From assembly GCA_015680685.1 (NCBI GenBank), contig MNCI01002105.1, forward strand, positions 124,001-188,000: DNA of 64,000 bases, in the 5' to 3' direction. Under the pieces are notes generated by a model. It searched no databases. It was not told where the DNA came from and saw only the letters and a program-made list of their open reading frames with translations. This stretch comes from Gnetum montanum (taxonomy: Eukaryota; Streptophyta; Gnetopsida; Gnetales; Gnetaceae). Position numbers and translations under genes: made by a program. This document shows, in pieces, positions 11,719 to 24,200 of this stretch. Each line of letters opens with the position of its first letter. Position 1 is the stretch's first letter.

Positions 11719-12511
11719 TGATGAGTCATGATATCGCGTACGCGATATTGCATCCACCATGCGATATCGCGTTCTACCTCATCTTCTATAAATAAAAGGC
11801 GACACCTTTTTTTCCAAGATAGTTAGACTTAGACCCTTATCTAGATTCTTCTAGTTTTGTTATTCCAGAGTTAGAATTATTTCTGTGTGCCCGCAGTAGG
11901 AGTCATAGAGTGAACGGATCTTTATTCGAGCAATTTGTACCTGAGCACAATCTTGTGTATGGCAATAAAAACAAACTTTGTGACAAACCTTGCAACATAC
12001 AGATTAAGCTAATGAGTAATTAATGATTGTTTAATGCTTTCCTAGTTAATTAATATCTTTCTCAACCTTTAATCCCCTTAGTTAAATACACTCAGTACGA
12101 CTACTTCGAGCATGCGTGTAGCATTTGGTAATCCAGTAACGATTAGCATTTGGTAATCCCAGCAGCGCTGCATTGGTTCAGGATGTGTACTGTAAGTGGG
12201 AATGGATACTGGTGTTAGGAATGTTTAGAAACTGGTTAATGAATAGTTAATGTAAGTTAATAACTTAGTTCTCTCTCCCTTTCCTTTACTAGCAGAAGAC
12301 ATAAAAATATAAAAACTACAGAAATCATATACCTCAAGCTTACTTAATCATACAACCGTGACAATACAAGTAAGTTTGGGAAGACAACGATCGATTAACC
12401 CTAAGTGTTCTATTAAGATGTGTAAGCACTTAGTCCTTGAAGTTCGATTGGATTGCACGTGAAATGCTTGTATTTGTATGGTTGAGTGTAGGGGTACCTT
12501 GCCACTCATTA
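11719..12511 (+). mobile_element. Solo LTR of the element 2/4 family inserted in the hAT gene
   Basis: It begins TGATGAGTCATG and ends CCACTCATTA, matching the TGATGA...CCACTCATCA ends of the complete LTRs of elements 2 and 4. The flanking five bases are GTATT (11,714-11,718) and GTCTT (12,512-12,516), a target duplication with one change. A TATA box (TTCTATAAATAAAAGG) lies at about 11,783. No internal retroelement sequence remains, so it arose by LTR-LTR recombination. It splits the hAT reading frame. Confidence 0.9.
11731..11748. promoter_or_regulatory. Perfect 18-bp palindrome in the LTR U3 region
   Basis: ATATCGCGTACGCGATAT equals its own reverse complement. A second GCGATATCGCG follows at about 11,761, and the TATA box lies about 50 bases after the first. 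Similar GATATCG clusters stand upstream of the TATA box in the element 2 LTR (28,285-28,360). A role as a transcription-factor site is inference. Confidence 0.55.
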
Positions 12512-13722
12512 GTCTTATTTTTGTTACATTCTTTGAACAAAGAATTTGAGCAGTGATGATTGCAAATGAAAATTTCTATGCCTCTTGCATCTATAATAAG
12601 ATTTTTCACCCAATCAATTTTACCAATATCACAAAGTGTATTATTTAGAGAATGAACACAATAAGGAGTCCAAAATATATTTGAATGAATCATTTCTATC
12701 ATTTTTCATGCATGCCTATAAATAGGAGCTGCATCTATTATGACTTGAATAACGTTACTTGAATCAATAGCTACATTTGTTGTCTCTAATAATTTGGCTT
12801 GAAAATTAGCATCGTTTATATGATTGGAGCAGTTTGTAGCTTTAAGAAAAAATGATCCAAGTTGACAACTAATTATAATATTAATTAATGAACATTGATA
12901 AATATCAGTCCATCCATCCATTATAACAAAACAATCGCTTTGCTACCAAAATTTCTTTCATTCCTTCAACTTTTTCATACCAAGTTCATACCTCTCATCA
13001 AGAAAATCATTTCGAAGTTTATCTTCAGTTGGAGGATATAACATGGACTTGCCATATAAAAATATTAATTTTACTAAATAAAAATGATAATTTAAATTTT
13101 AAAAATATTACCTACTTCAATGGCACAACGAAATGCTTTTTTGAATGAAGGAGTAGGTGTAAGTTTGAATAGTAATCCATTTGCATAGAATATTTTTGCA
13201 ATATTGATATTAGCTTTTATTATTTTTTTCAACTTGAAAATTTATTTCTGTTTGTTTAACTACTTTTCTTTTTGCTAGTTGTACAACATCCTTGGTCATG
13301 TTCTTGCTTCCCTCTGTTCCAACACTTACAGTAAGACTCTTTATCATAGTCCTTGTTTGGAAGTAAACATACATAACTTTTTGAATATCAGGATATGGAG
13401 CTCTACATGCAATAACATATGCTCTTGTTTTATTTTTTAATGTCTGAAAGAAATGATGATGTATTTGTGTAAACTTGTAGTGAATTCATGGCTACATACA
13501 TGACATTTCCATCCTTTACTTCCACCTTCTCCACTCCTACAAGTATCTAATTGTGTTATAAATTGCTTTAATGGAGATTTTAAAATAAATCCACCTCTTG
13601 CAAATGGTTTCAAATTTTCCACATTACAATCTTAGACATTTTGTTCTAGTGATGCATTTTCCTCTAATAGAGTACTGCCTATTTCATTCTCATTGTTATC
13701 TATGTCTTGAATAGAGCTCATC

Positions 13723-16423
13723 TTTATGATTATGTAAATATTAGTGGTAAAAATTTAAAAATGAGATTTCATTGTTACTATTTAGTTTACAAGAGTTGAA
13801 ATGAATTAAGAAAAACTTACAAATAGATATACTAACCAATTTCCCAAATTAGCCTGACTAAAGGTATCTTTCTTTCTTTTTCTATTTGCATAGAGCTTTT
13901 AGGAAAATGTCTTGAGGGCTTTAAAACTAAAATGTTATTCAATGCAATAAATCTAAAAATACAAAACAATAATAGAGTTAGGGAAAAAATTGAAAATACA
14001 AAATAGTGATAAATTTTAAAATTACAAGATAAAATTTCAATAAGGATAAGAAGAAAAACTAAAAACTATAGATGGGTGTACTTAATAGCTGTTGAAAGAA
14101 CTCTAATCAAGAAAATATATTCTTTATTCAATTTTGCATAGGGGTTTCATAAAACTATTCCTTGTGCATTAAAATTTAAAACTTGTCCAATGCAATACAG
14201 CCCAAAAAAGGATGTAAATAAAAAGCAAAAATAAAATTTAAACATAATTGAAGCTTGGATCATAATTGGAAACTAGATAAAATCTTAGAACATAACCTTG
14301 TTACCAACAAAGCTTAAAAAATAACAATGCAATGTATTACAATAGTTGTTTTTCTTTCTTCACAAATTATTTCTTTTATTGTACAACAATGTAATACAAA
14401 ATTAATATTGTAAATTGCATAGCAATACCATAACCTTCAATACAAAATAATATCACAATATGTAATATGTAATACATAGAGAATTGCCACTTGCAACACA
14501 AAACAACTTGCAATATCACCACTAAACTGAAGCAAGAAAATTTACAACAAAGGTATGAAGAGCATTGAATCCATCTCCTTAAGAGCCATAATTGAGCCAA
14601 ACATATAATTTCTGCAACAACCAAAATCACAGCAATAAAATAAAACCCTTTTGTTACTCAATCCAGTCTTTCTAGAAATGAAATTAAGTCTCAATGAAAT
14701 TTATAACAATGAAACCAAGTTTCTAGTAAGATTCAGGAGGAAAAGATAAGTAAGATTTTAATGCACAATGCATACATCCAGAAAAAGACAAGAACCAATT
14801 GAACACAAATGGATAAATCGAGGAAAAGAAGGTAACAATTAAATGATAATGAATAATATGAAGCAAGGCTAACATTTCAATGTATATGTATAAATTGAGA
14901 CAAAATTTCATTGGAAACTATGAAATACGTACCCATTGCAGAGTTAATGTGCTTCTGTATGCACTCCTGATTCCAGCATGAACAATCCCCAAATTCATTC
15001 AAAATCACAAATCTTTGGTGCATAGGGTATTGGGAATACTCCTGGCTCATCACTCATCATATTCCTAGGGTAGCCTGATCTAAATGTAAAGTTTTAGGTA
15101 AGCATATTCTAACCATAATATCCTACTAAACTTGTGGTAAAACTTACATTGTCGGCAAGAGTTTTGCTAGACGGGAGTTTCCAGAAAAAAATGGCATGCA
15201 AAGTTAAAAATTGAAACTTTCCAGCAAGTTATAAATTTATTGGGCTGGACAGCCGTTGGCATGCATGAACGGTAAGATTTGAAAATAATAAAAGGTAAAT
15301 AGAGCAAGCAGCAGTTCAGTCATGGGCACCAAGGTGAAAACAGCAGCATGGCTAACCATTGTGCAATGACCATGGTTTCAGGCCTCACGGAACAAGGTAC
15401 CCTCCACGGTGACATCGGAAGATGGCCTGAAAGGTAAGCGGCATGTGTTGAGTCTATTCTAATGCAGAGACAAGGCTATCCATCATTGGCGCTGGAGCAC
15501 TAAGGATGCCTTCATGGATGCCATAGTATAGCTGCTGCTGCTTCAGAGATCCAAGGGAGGCCGTCTCTATTCCTGAACGTGTCTTGTACACATTCTACGC
15601 TACTCATGCCTTTGCAACGACCTTACTGGAGCATCTCACGGAGCACATATTTCACTTTCACGCTCACATCATCGTTGATTTAAAATGCCTGGCAAGGAAA
15701 AAAAGCGAAAAGAGACCAAGACCATCGAAGACCTGACTGCAAACATAATGTCATCGTGCTATCGAGGCACATATAGTCTAAATCAGAAGCTATCTTGTTA
15801 GCTTAAACAGTATGTCCAAGTATAATATAGGTTTAAATCATTTTTATGATTTTTGGCTTAGTATTATTACTGCTTGATTTACTTCATGCCCATAATTTAT
15901 TTTATCCAAAATTTCAGTTTGAAGTTATTGTTTACTCGGAATGTTACATCTTGAAATTTATTTTAAACGTTTTCCACATAAATTCTGTTGTGTATTTCAT
16001 TGTTTTACTATTTTTATTTGCTGTTTTACAGGTAACAAAAAGGAACTCCAGTTCAAACAAAAACCTGCTGTCCATCCATTGTTCCTTCTGTTGCAGCTGA
16101 ATCACTACCCCACAACTGGATTTCCTTAGCTATCCAATCCTGTTCTCATCCTCTACAGTGAACCCAAATGGGAAGCCTTTCACTTACCAGCAAGCATTCA
16201 TTCACAATCCATCCGTTTTTATATTCAATTCCGGGAAAAGAACATTCTTAAAACATAAATTCCATGTACCTTTAATCAAAATAACACCAAATTCTATCAC
16301 CCCAAGAAAACACCCTAGAAAACTGAAAAATCTCCCCATTCTTAGTACTGTCCATCTCCTCTGTTCATCTTTGGCATTTTCTCCGGTTTATAGACCATCT
16401 GCTAAGTGCTAAGGTAAACGAAT
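13723..16423. other. Intergenic DNA, AT-rich, no gene recognised
   Basis: 13,723-15,150 is AT-rich with only chance frames. 15,190-15,680 is richer in G and C and may be a transposon scar, but no protein family is recognisable. 16,100-16,423 would be the 3' untranslated region of the TMK-like kinase gene on the minus strand. Confidence 0.5.
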
Positions 16424-19400
16424 CTACAAAACCGGAGGGCCTGGTGGGATACTTGTGTGTGTGTCATCCATGCTTCTCATGGATATGTCAACATTGGAAT
16501 CCTCCAGTGCCCGAGGAAGTGACATTTCCAAATCTATTCTGAAGATTTCATCGTCATCAACTGTAGAGGGCTTCCACTGCTCAACAAGAGATAATAAAAC
16601 ATTAACAGCATGTCCCATGTTTGGCCTCTGTCGTGGCTCATCTGCAGTGCAGTGGCCTGCCAATTCTGCAACCGTGCAAATGCTCTTGAATGTCTCTTCA
16701 GTTACATCCATGTTCTGGTCCAGAACATTGATAAAGTTTTCCTTCTGCATGTGCATTCTGCTAAACCATGTTACAAGATGCATGCTTTCCTCGGACTGGG
16801 AATAGTCAAGAGCCTTTCTTCCACTGATGAGCTCCATAAGCACCACTCCATAGCTGAACACATCTACTTTTGTAGTCACTCTGCCTGTGACTGCATGAAA
16901 CAAACATCAGGTAACAGAAAACATCCCACCACTGGAGAAGAATATAGATTTGAGACTAGCGTGGTTTAATTTTAACAGAGCATTTAAAAAATAGTCCGAC
17001 AATTATAACTAAGATTAGCAGAAGAAGAATAAATGATCTATTGGGCATAATCGGTTGATAATTAAACATTGAAAAAACACTGCCTCAAGAAAATGGGCAC
17101 AAAACAATAGATGAAGTGTGAAAAAAATCATTCAAGTTAATGCATGATATTTAGTGGCTCCTAGGGTTTAAGCTTCTGCTAAAAGGATTGTTCATGTACT
17201 CCCTGCGTAATATTAAGATGTATATGAAAAACCCATCCAAGAACGGTAGATAATGTGGGTTGAAACATAAGATTAAACCCTAATAGAACTCCAATATACT
17301 TCGCAAATTCAAAGCAGTGATGGTGAATTTCTTACATAGCGATAAAAATTGCAAAGCCAATTTATGATCAAAGACAAATTTAAACTGTTCATAAAAAAGT
17401 TACATGCGTATTCCGGTGCAAGGTAGCCAAACGTCCCCGCTAGTCTAGTATCCACAGAGAATTTCCCATCAGGAACAACCCGAACCAGGCCAAAATCTGA
17501 AACTTTGGCCCTCATATCATCTCCCAGAAGTATATTGGATGGTTTAAGGTCCCTGTGAATAAAACTCTTTTGTGCAAGGCTATGCAGATATTCAACTCCT
17601 CTGGCAACATCCAAAGCAATTGCAAGCCTCTTGGTCCAATCCAGAGGCTTCAAATTCCTACTCTCCCATTCAAAAAGATGGTGGCTGAGGGGACCCTGTG
17701 ACATGCACTCAAAAACAATAAGTCTTTCATTACCCTCAGTGCAATAGCCCAAAAGAGCAACAAGATTCCTATGGCGAACTTTGGTCAAAACAGCGATCTC
17801 AGCCTGAAATTCATTCAGTCCCTTGCTGCTCATCACTCCCGATTCCATCCTCTTTACAGCAATCTGTGTTCCATCATGCAACTCCCCCTTGTAGACCACT
17901 CCAAATCCACCACGGCCCAGTACATTCTGTTCACTGAAATTGTTTGTCGCTGTGCACAATACCTGAAGAAAATAAAACAGTTAGTGGTTAAGATTCAAGA
18001 AAACACAGCCATGTAATTAAGATTCAGAGGAAACTATTCATTAAAAGAAAAACTCCCACTTGCATCCTATCGTATGTTCATTCCCGGTGGGTTGCATTGA
18101 CATTTCCTAAAATTAGGTAAAAGAAATGGTCCAAACAGAACTCTGTAATAGCTTACCATGGTCTCGGTGTTCTCCACAAGGACATAGTAAACCACTTTAA
18201 GATTCAAACAAACATGGAACATCTTCCAATAGCTTAGAAATGGAATGAAAAGTTTAGCAAGTAAAACCCTAATGGACCGAATATTCTACGGGAGACGAAA
18301 TCAAGGCAAAATTGAAGTGAAATGCGTTGCAGGGAGTACCCTAGTACTTTAGCCCAAGTCTGAAAAATGCAACAGGAACAGAATAAAAATTTTGGTGCAT
18401 GAAATTTTCCAAAAACAGGGAAAGGTCATCTGAGTAGGCATCTGAAACAAGAAAAACAAAGTTTTAGAATTATGCAACCCATAACCTGGAATCTAGGATC
18501 AGAAAATTTCTAACCTGCATGGAGAAAACCATGTTTTCCGCTCCTTTGGTGGTAGCCGGAGGATTAGACTCTGACGTATTTGGGCTCTGAACAGGGCCAA
18601 ATTTTCTACGCATCTTCAACCAGCAGAAGCACGAGCACCCAATCAGTACCAAACCCACAATCGCTCCTGCGGCCGCACCAGCAATTGCAGCAACATTAGA
18701 AGATGATCGTGATGATGGCAGTGTTGATCCTCCCTTGCCTTCCCTTCGAAATCAATGCTCCATTGTAAGCCAGTTAACTCAAATTCAAGTTTCGTATAAG
18801 TTCCTTTTTGTTTTTTTTAAGACTTAATTGTAAGAGCGTCAAGGGATAGACAAGAACAGTTCCTACTGGACATGAATTCAATTCAAACAAAAGTAATAAT
18901 TAAAAACGATACACCAGCTTTGTAAACAGTTGTGGAATGATTGATTCAATGATGATGATACTAAAAATTGAACAAGCACAAAGTAAAAAATAAAAAATAC
19001 ACCACCTCCTGCATTCTAAGACCAACATAAAAAAATCCAATTTATTCACACAGGTGTATCCTCCATCTCTCTATTTTCGAGACCGATGATAATTAATTAA
19101 ATATATAGAAAACCATCTCCATTTGCATGACACTACGGAAACTTAACTAATATGGCTCCATGTCGGAAGAAAGAATTTCAGCGTCAATTTCATCATTACC
19201 TGGCGAATCGCTGCTATTGGATGAACCTCCTGGTGTACCACTGCTGTTGGATGAACCTCCTGGTGTACCTGGTGTGGAAGGAGACCCAGAAGGCGTAGGA
19301 GCAACATCTTTGCCAATATTGGGATTCCCAGTCACCAGCACCTGCACGGTACGAGCAAAGGGCGGTACCTTTCCCGATAAATTATTATTTCTGAGGTCCA

Positions 19401-21201
19401 GCTTCGTCAGCTTCTGCAATTTGGTGAGCTCAGTTGGAATCGTTCCTGTTAAATTATTATTGTTCAAGATAATGATGGACAACTCGCTGAAATTCGCCAA
19501 TGCCGGGGATAATGTGCCACTTAGCTGCAGGCTGGCCATGTTCAGAACACTGATATCCCCATCCACAGAACAGGAAACGTACATCCAGGAATTGCAGGGA
19601 TTGTTTCCCATCCAATTCGAGGCAAGAACGTATGGGTAGCCCAGATCACTTGCAAACTGTAGCAGGGTATCCACGCTGGGATCACAGGGGCCAGGTTGAT
19701 CCAGACAAAAGCTATTGCTGCCCACCTCAGCAACCACGGATTCCTCAAAAGAGGGGTAGCGGCCTTGCAAGGCATTTTCAAACAGTGAAACATTTGTAAG
19801 TGATGGAAGACTCATTAAAGATTGTGGTTGTGGCCCTGTGAATTTGTTGCTGCTGAGGTTGAGGTCTTTCACAGAAACAAGTTTACTGAGATCTGGAATG
19901 GCGCCCGTGAAATTGTTGTTGTGAAGCCAGACCTATACCAAAGAAGTCATCTTTGCGATGACATTTATGTTGCCGGACAGTGACTCGCCCATCTGGCCGT
20001 TGAGCCACAGAATCACCACTTTCGATTTGGCGAAGCTCGGAGGAATGGAACCTGACAGATTGTTCAGGGCCAGAGAAATCGTGTAGAGGTAGGGAAACCG
20101 GTCGCCGAAGAAACTGGGAATTGGGCCGGTTAGTCCCGTTGCTGTTGCAGTGAAATTTACAAGGCTCGAGGAGTCGGTAAGATCTTGAGGCAGAGTCCAT
20201 GGCTCGAATGGATTGCCGTCTATCGCAATAACCTGCCAAAACACACCTTCTAGTAAAGAATCAAATAATCCAACAAAAATCCTTGTCCAATCTCATATTA
20301 AAAAATTTATTTAAAAAGAAACACCAATGGTAAATGCACTGAATTAAACACTTTTCTATCCTGTATATCCAGTATATGTTAGGCCAGCACCATCATCATA
20401 AATGTCTCAGAACCTATAAACAACTTATACCTCATTGAGAAGGCAACCACTGTGTCTCAGTAAGAAATAGATTTTATACCCAAACGTTCAAAATTGGAGG
20501 AAAAGGGCAAACTTGAAAAACCAAACAGAACCTATCCAGAACAGAAAGGAAAAGTTTTCCAACTCGACACAAAACTAAAAGCAGATTTCAACGCAAGGTA
20601 CAATAAAAAGAAAAACGTGAAGAAAGATAAAAAAACGAAAACACCAGATGGCAAGCGCAGGGTCAACATACTTGTGAGAATTTCGTATAGAAATGGGAAA
20701 ACACGCAAAAAACCTGTTTTTTAACATACATTCCACCAGGAAAAAGGAATTGCCGAAACCGAATTGCGTCCGTAACAAAGAACTTGAGTTGTGTACCTGC
20801 AGAGACGTTAAATTCTTGAAGAAATCATTGGGAATGGAGGAAAAAGTGTTGTTGTCGACGAAAACGCTTTTAAGTCTGCTCATGCCTGCGAAGGTGGGCA
20901 GGGACCCGGAGAGGCTGTTGTTCTGGATGGAGAGTGAGGTGAGTTGGGAGAGCTGGTTCAAGTTGGAAGGTAGTGTACCAGACAGCGAGCTGCTCCGCAA
21001 ATCGATGCCTACAATCCTGTCTCCGGCGCAGGTCACGCCATTCCAGGAGCAGGGATCAACCGATGAATCCCAACCCAGGGCCGTTTCCGCTTCGATAGCC
21101 TGGGCAAGATCCTGTATCACCTTCCCGTCTCCGGGATCAATTGCACACCTCACCCTGCACAAAACGCTGTGTAAAGCAAAAATTGCCAGCGACAGTCTCA
21201 T
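16424..21201 (-). CDS. TMK: TMK-type leucine-rich-repeat receptor kinase, five exons, one in-frame stop
   Basis: Exons (minus): 21,201-20,797; 20,232-19,200; 18,738-18,515; 17,962-17,404; 16,890-16,424. All introns are GT-AG. The spliced length is 2,688 bases, exactly 896 codons. I chose the start at 21,201 because it opens a signal peptide ([15 protein letters not shown]); an upstream in-frame ATG lies at 21,243. Two LRR blocks are separated by a non-LRR island with paired Cys ([25 protein letters not shown]), the TMK layout. A Gly/Ser/Pro stalk follows, then a membrane segment at about 495-520. The kinase has GRGGFG 570-575, Lys591, HRD 690-692, DFG 710-712 and APEYA ending at 740. In Arabidopsis, TMK proteins act in auxin signalling at the plasma membrane. 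Codon 235 is TAG (19,933-19,935) in VWLHNNN context where Gln or Glu is usual. Without readthrough, only the signal peptide and the first LRRs would be made. The rest of the frame is intact. The exon 3 acceptor (18,739-18,740) has a weak pyrimidine tract and is the least certain junction. Confidence 0.93.
19211..19270 (-). repeat. 30-bp tandem duplication in the TMK extracellular stalk
   Basis: Two nearly identical 30-base units encode [10 protein letters not shown] twice, just before the membrane segment. One base differs between the units. This is the usual way Ser/Gly/Pro stalks change length. Confidence 0.9.
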
Positions 21202-24200
21202 TTTCTCAGCACCCAAGCTGAAAGAACAAACTTGATGCAGCAATGGCTACTTCAATGCTGGCAAAAAAGGGCTCACAGAACAGATGCATGTTCTTTTGGC
21301 TCTAAAGTGCAGAATCTGTGGCCCCGTATGGCCTTTGAATGCAAAGAATATCGACAAACTTCTCCCTTTCAGAGCTTTTAAGCACGTTATCAGAACCAAA
21401 ATCGCCAAGACGCGTTCCATTTTGATCCTTAAATCACGGCAACACCAGTGAGATCACCAAAACGTCCCTTTCAAACCTTCAAAGTTCAAACACACCATAG
21501 CAACACCAAAATCACTGTGAATAAGCACAACCTAAGAGATTCCTTTAAGAAAATAAATATAATAATAAGAATCAGTTATTACAAGGATTTACTAAACACA
21601 ACACTTCTTCCGAGTAACACCACTAGAATTAGCATAATCCGAGTAACATTGAACATGTTTCGAGGAAGAACAAACTAATGCATCATTCTTCATTGTCCAG
21701 TTGGAAAGACATTGACATGGATCAACAGTAATATGTTTCCTAAATTCTATGAGAGTTTGTGCATCTGTTTCAGGGACTGAGTTCGTAGAAACTGTCCCCG
21801 AGAGTTATTAGAAACTATCACCACCGTTGCATCAGAAACATCCTTGCTAATGAGGATGCAGAGCACTGTGAATATTGAAGCAGCGTCAAAAGCATGATAG
21901 CTATCCATCTCCATTTACAGATCTTGGTAAACTTTACCTCTTATGTAGAAACCCAAATATTATCTGTATTTAAAGCACAGAAGTATGGCATGAATTGGAA
22001 CGTCAATGTATTTAAAGCACAGAAAGTATGGCATGACTTAGAACGTCGTTGATTTGGGGCAAGTAAATGAGCGGTTGGAAGTTGGAAGTCGTTGCAGAAA
22101 TTTCAATGCCATGCCATGCCAACAAGGTGTGATATGATAGCGGAAGGTTCCTGTTCCAATAGATGGGTTTGAAATGGCTGCAGAAAATTAGGTCTCGTAT
22201 GAATTAAGTTAACAGTGAGTAGAGTGAGTTACTGGGTGTGTGATCATATAGACGAGGAAATCCTGCATAAACCAAACATTGTTGATGTTGTGCATTAAGC
22301 AACAAACGTCTTTTCTAATGAAGTCAGTCATGGATTCTTACATCTTGTCATCTCGGGCAGGTTGATTCAAGGTCATTATTTTGATGGAAGTTTTCTACAA
22401 TTGCAGAATCACAGGCCTTCAATTACAGGGGAAAACGACAACAGGACAACAAAGTGGACCCTCAATTTTGAGAAAAATGACACCAAGACAAAACCAGCTC
22501 AGGCTAGCTACATCCATGTTATGAGCAAGGAAGTTGGTCTTCCAATGGCTTGACTTAGACATGGACACATGGATTACTGTGCCATTCATGGGATCCAGTG
22601 CAGTCTTCCTGTCCAGAGAAATAATGGGCAATGCAGAAAAGTCACCAAGAAGAGTCAATTCAACCGACATTTACATGGGATTTGTACTCAATTTTGCAAA
22701 AGACAAGTACCAATTTTATACGAAACAAGTCATGAATTTTAGCATTTTGGGCACGTTAATTCATGGTCAATGTGGTTTTCGAAGTCCTTGGAGGGTTTCA
22801 AAAAGGGGCGTCAATGATCTTTAAACATGAGACTAAAGAAACATGTCCGTTGCAAAAATTTCAAGTAATGCCAAGGCGAGATTTAGCCTCCATACAAATA
22901 CTACTTTTACACCCCACCTAGTATAGTTAGACACGGGGTGCTTCACATTTCTGGTAGGAACCAACCATGAATCCAAAGACTTGGATAAAGCTATTAATGT
23001 TCAATGTGTTTGTGTGTATTTATCGTGTACTTGTAGAAAACTCCCATGAAACATGTGAATAAATAAAGGTATCCAAATAAGTGGTATTTCTTAAATATGA
23101 TTTGTTTTTTTAAATAGCCACTGCAGAAATGTCAAATTAAATCTATAGCAATTACATTGCTCAAGGAAGAGGAAGCTTCGTACTTCAACATGCATAATTA
23201 CTAGGAAAGGATTATCAATCTCTTCTATTCTCTGTAATCATAGTTTTTAACACTTTTGTGATCACTGTAGGAACCAAAAATGATATCCTTCCAAAACAAT
23301 ATCACATAATAAAAGAGAATATCAATTGCAGCCATGGAACATTAAGCAAAATAATTAGTGATAATTATTGAAATGAAACTCAAATGTTTAGTTTTCAAGG
23401 TCATTTTTCAAGACTGGAAAACAAATGACATTCAATGCAATACTGTCCATGTCTCCTTATAGATCAAATTTCAATGGCAGCATGTTTTTTTCCCTCAGAT
23501 GGCAACTATTGGTATTAGAAAAATATGGAAATGTCTTCTATTTTTGGATTTACTTGTCCCATCATTAATTGTGTCGTAACCCTTAGCAACAAGGTACACT
23601 GATTGATTGCAGTAACAAAACTGGATTATTGCAAAGTTAAAATAATTAAATTAGATATGAGAACTTGCATTACACATGATCTCCAAAAGGCCAGCAAAAT
23701 TTTGAATGTGGATTTGTAATTTGTTCACTTATTCAAATATTCCCTTTAATGCTTGGAACATCATGCAAAATCAATGCTAGAATAACTTTGATAAAATCGT
23801 CATACCAGTAATGTAACTCTGATAAAATGCAAGAATGCAACATTAATGGAATGAAATGGCCATAGCTATGTGATTTTGGTGCGAAAAAGGAACAAGTCAA
23901 AATACAAAAATTGATGAAGGTAGAAAAATAAAAATGATTAGAATTGGATAGGCAATAAAATCCAGCCAAAAGAACTAGAACTGAAACCAAAATTTTATTG
24001 TCTAACGATGGTGTATTGATTCTTTACTCCACTTAAGATACTATGATAGTAACTTTTTTACCTGAATAAACCTTTGCAGCACCTTGCAGTGGTGGATTGA
24101 TGTGCAGATTGTTTGTGGAAGCACCCGTTGGTAAGAAAACCCTTGCAAAACTTCAGAAATGTGTAAGAAGTCCCTCCACCTTGGAAGCTGATTGAAAGAT

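Larger units (their letters stand above)
10286..13722 (-). pseudogene. hAT-family transposase pseudogene (BED finger, DUF659, C-terminal domain)
   Basis: The gene runs right to left from a probable start near 13,722 (residues MSSIQDIDNNENEIG). A BED-type zinc finger is visible at about 13,530-13,440 (GWKCHVCSHEF). The DUF659 domain lies at 12,921-12,706 (DGWTDIYQCSLINI, ending VIIDAAPIYRHA). It continues at 12,702-12,512 (IFWTPYCVHSLN). A solo LTR then interrupts it at residues KNKTNE. The frame resumes left of 11,719 with EKRFYQISSRKRVTEIYFVNML and YADTDTPTLGEIY. The C-terminal part at 10,640-10,286 includes MIRLEERKEIMYRQSLALHWDVNP. Such proteins cut and paste hAT DNA transposons. Several frameshifts and stops and the LTR insertion show it is dead. 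I could not find the terminal inverted repeats or the 8-bp target duplication. Confidence 0.88.

Noticed and set aside
16455-16969. Plus-strand open frames over the TMK last exon
   Set aside because: They are antisense shadows of the kinase C-terminal lobe.
19160-19639. 159-codon plus-strand open frame across the TMK second exon
   Set aside because: It is the antisense shadow of the LRR and stalk coding sequence; long shadows are common there because of Ser/Pro/Gly codons.
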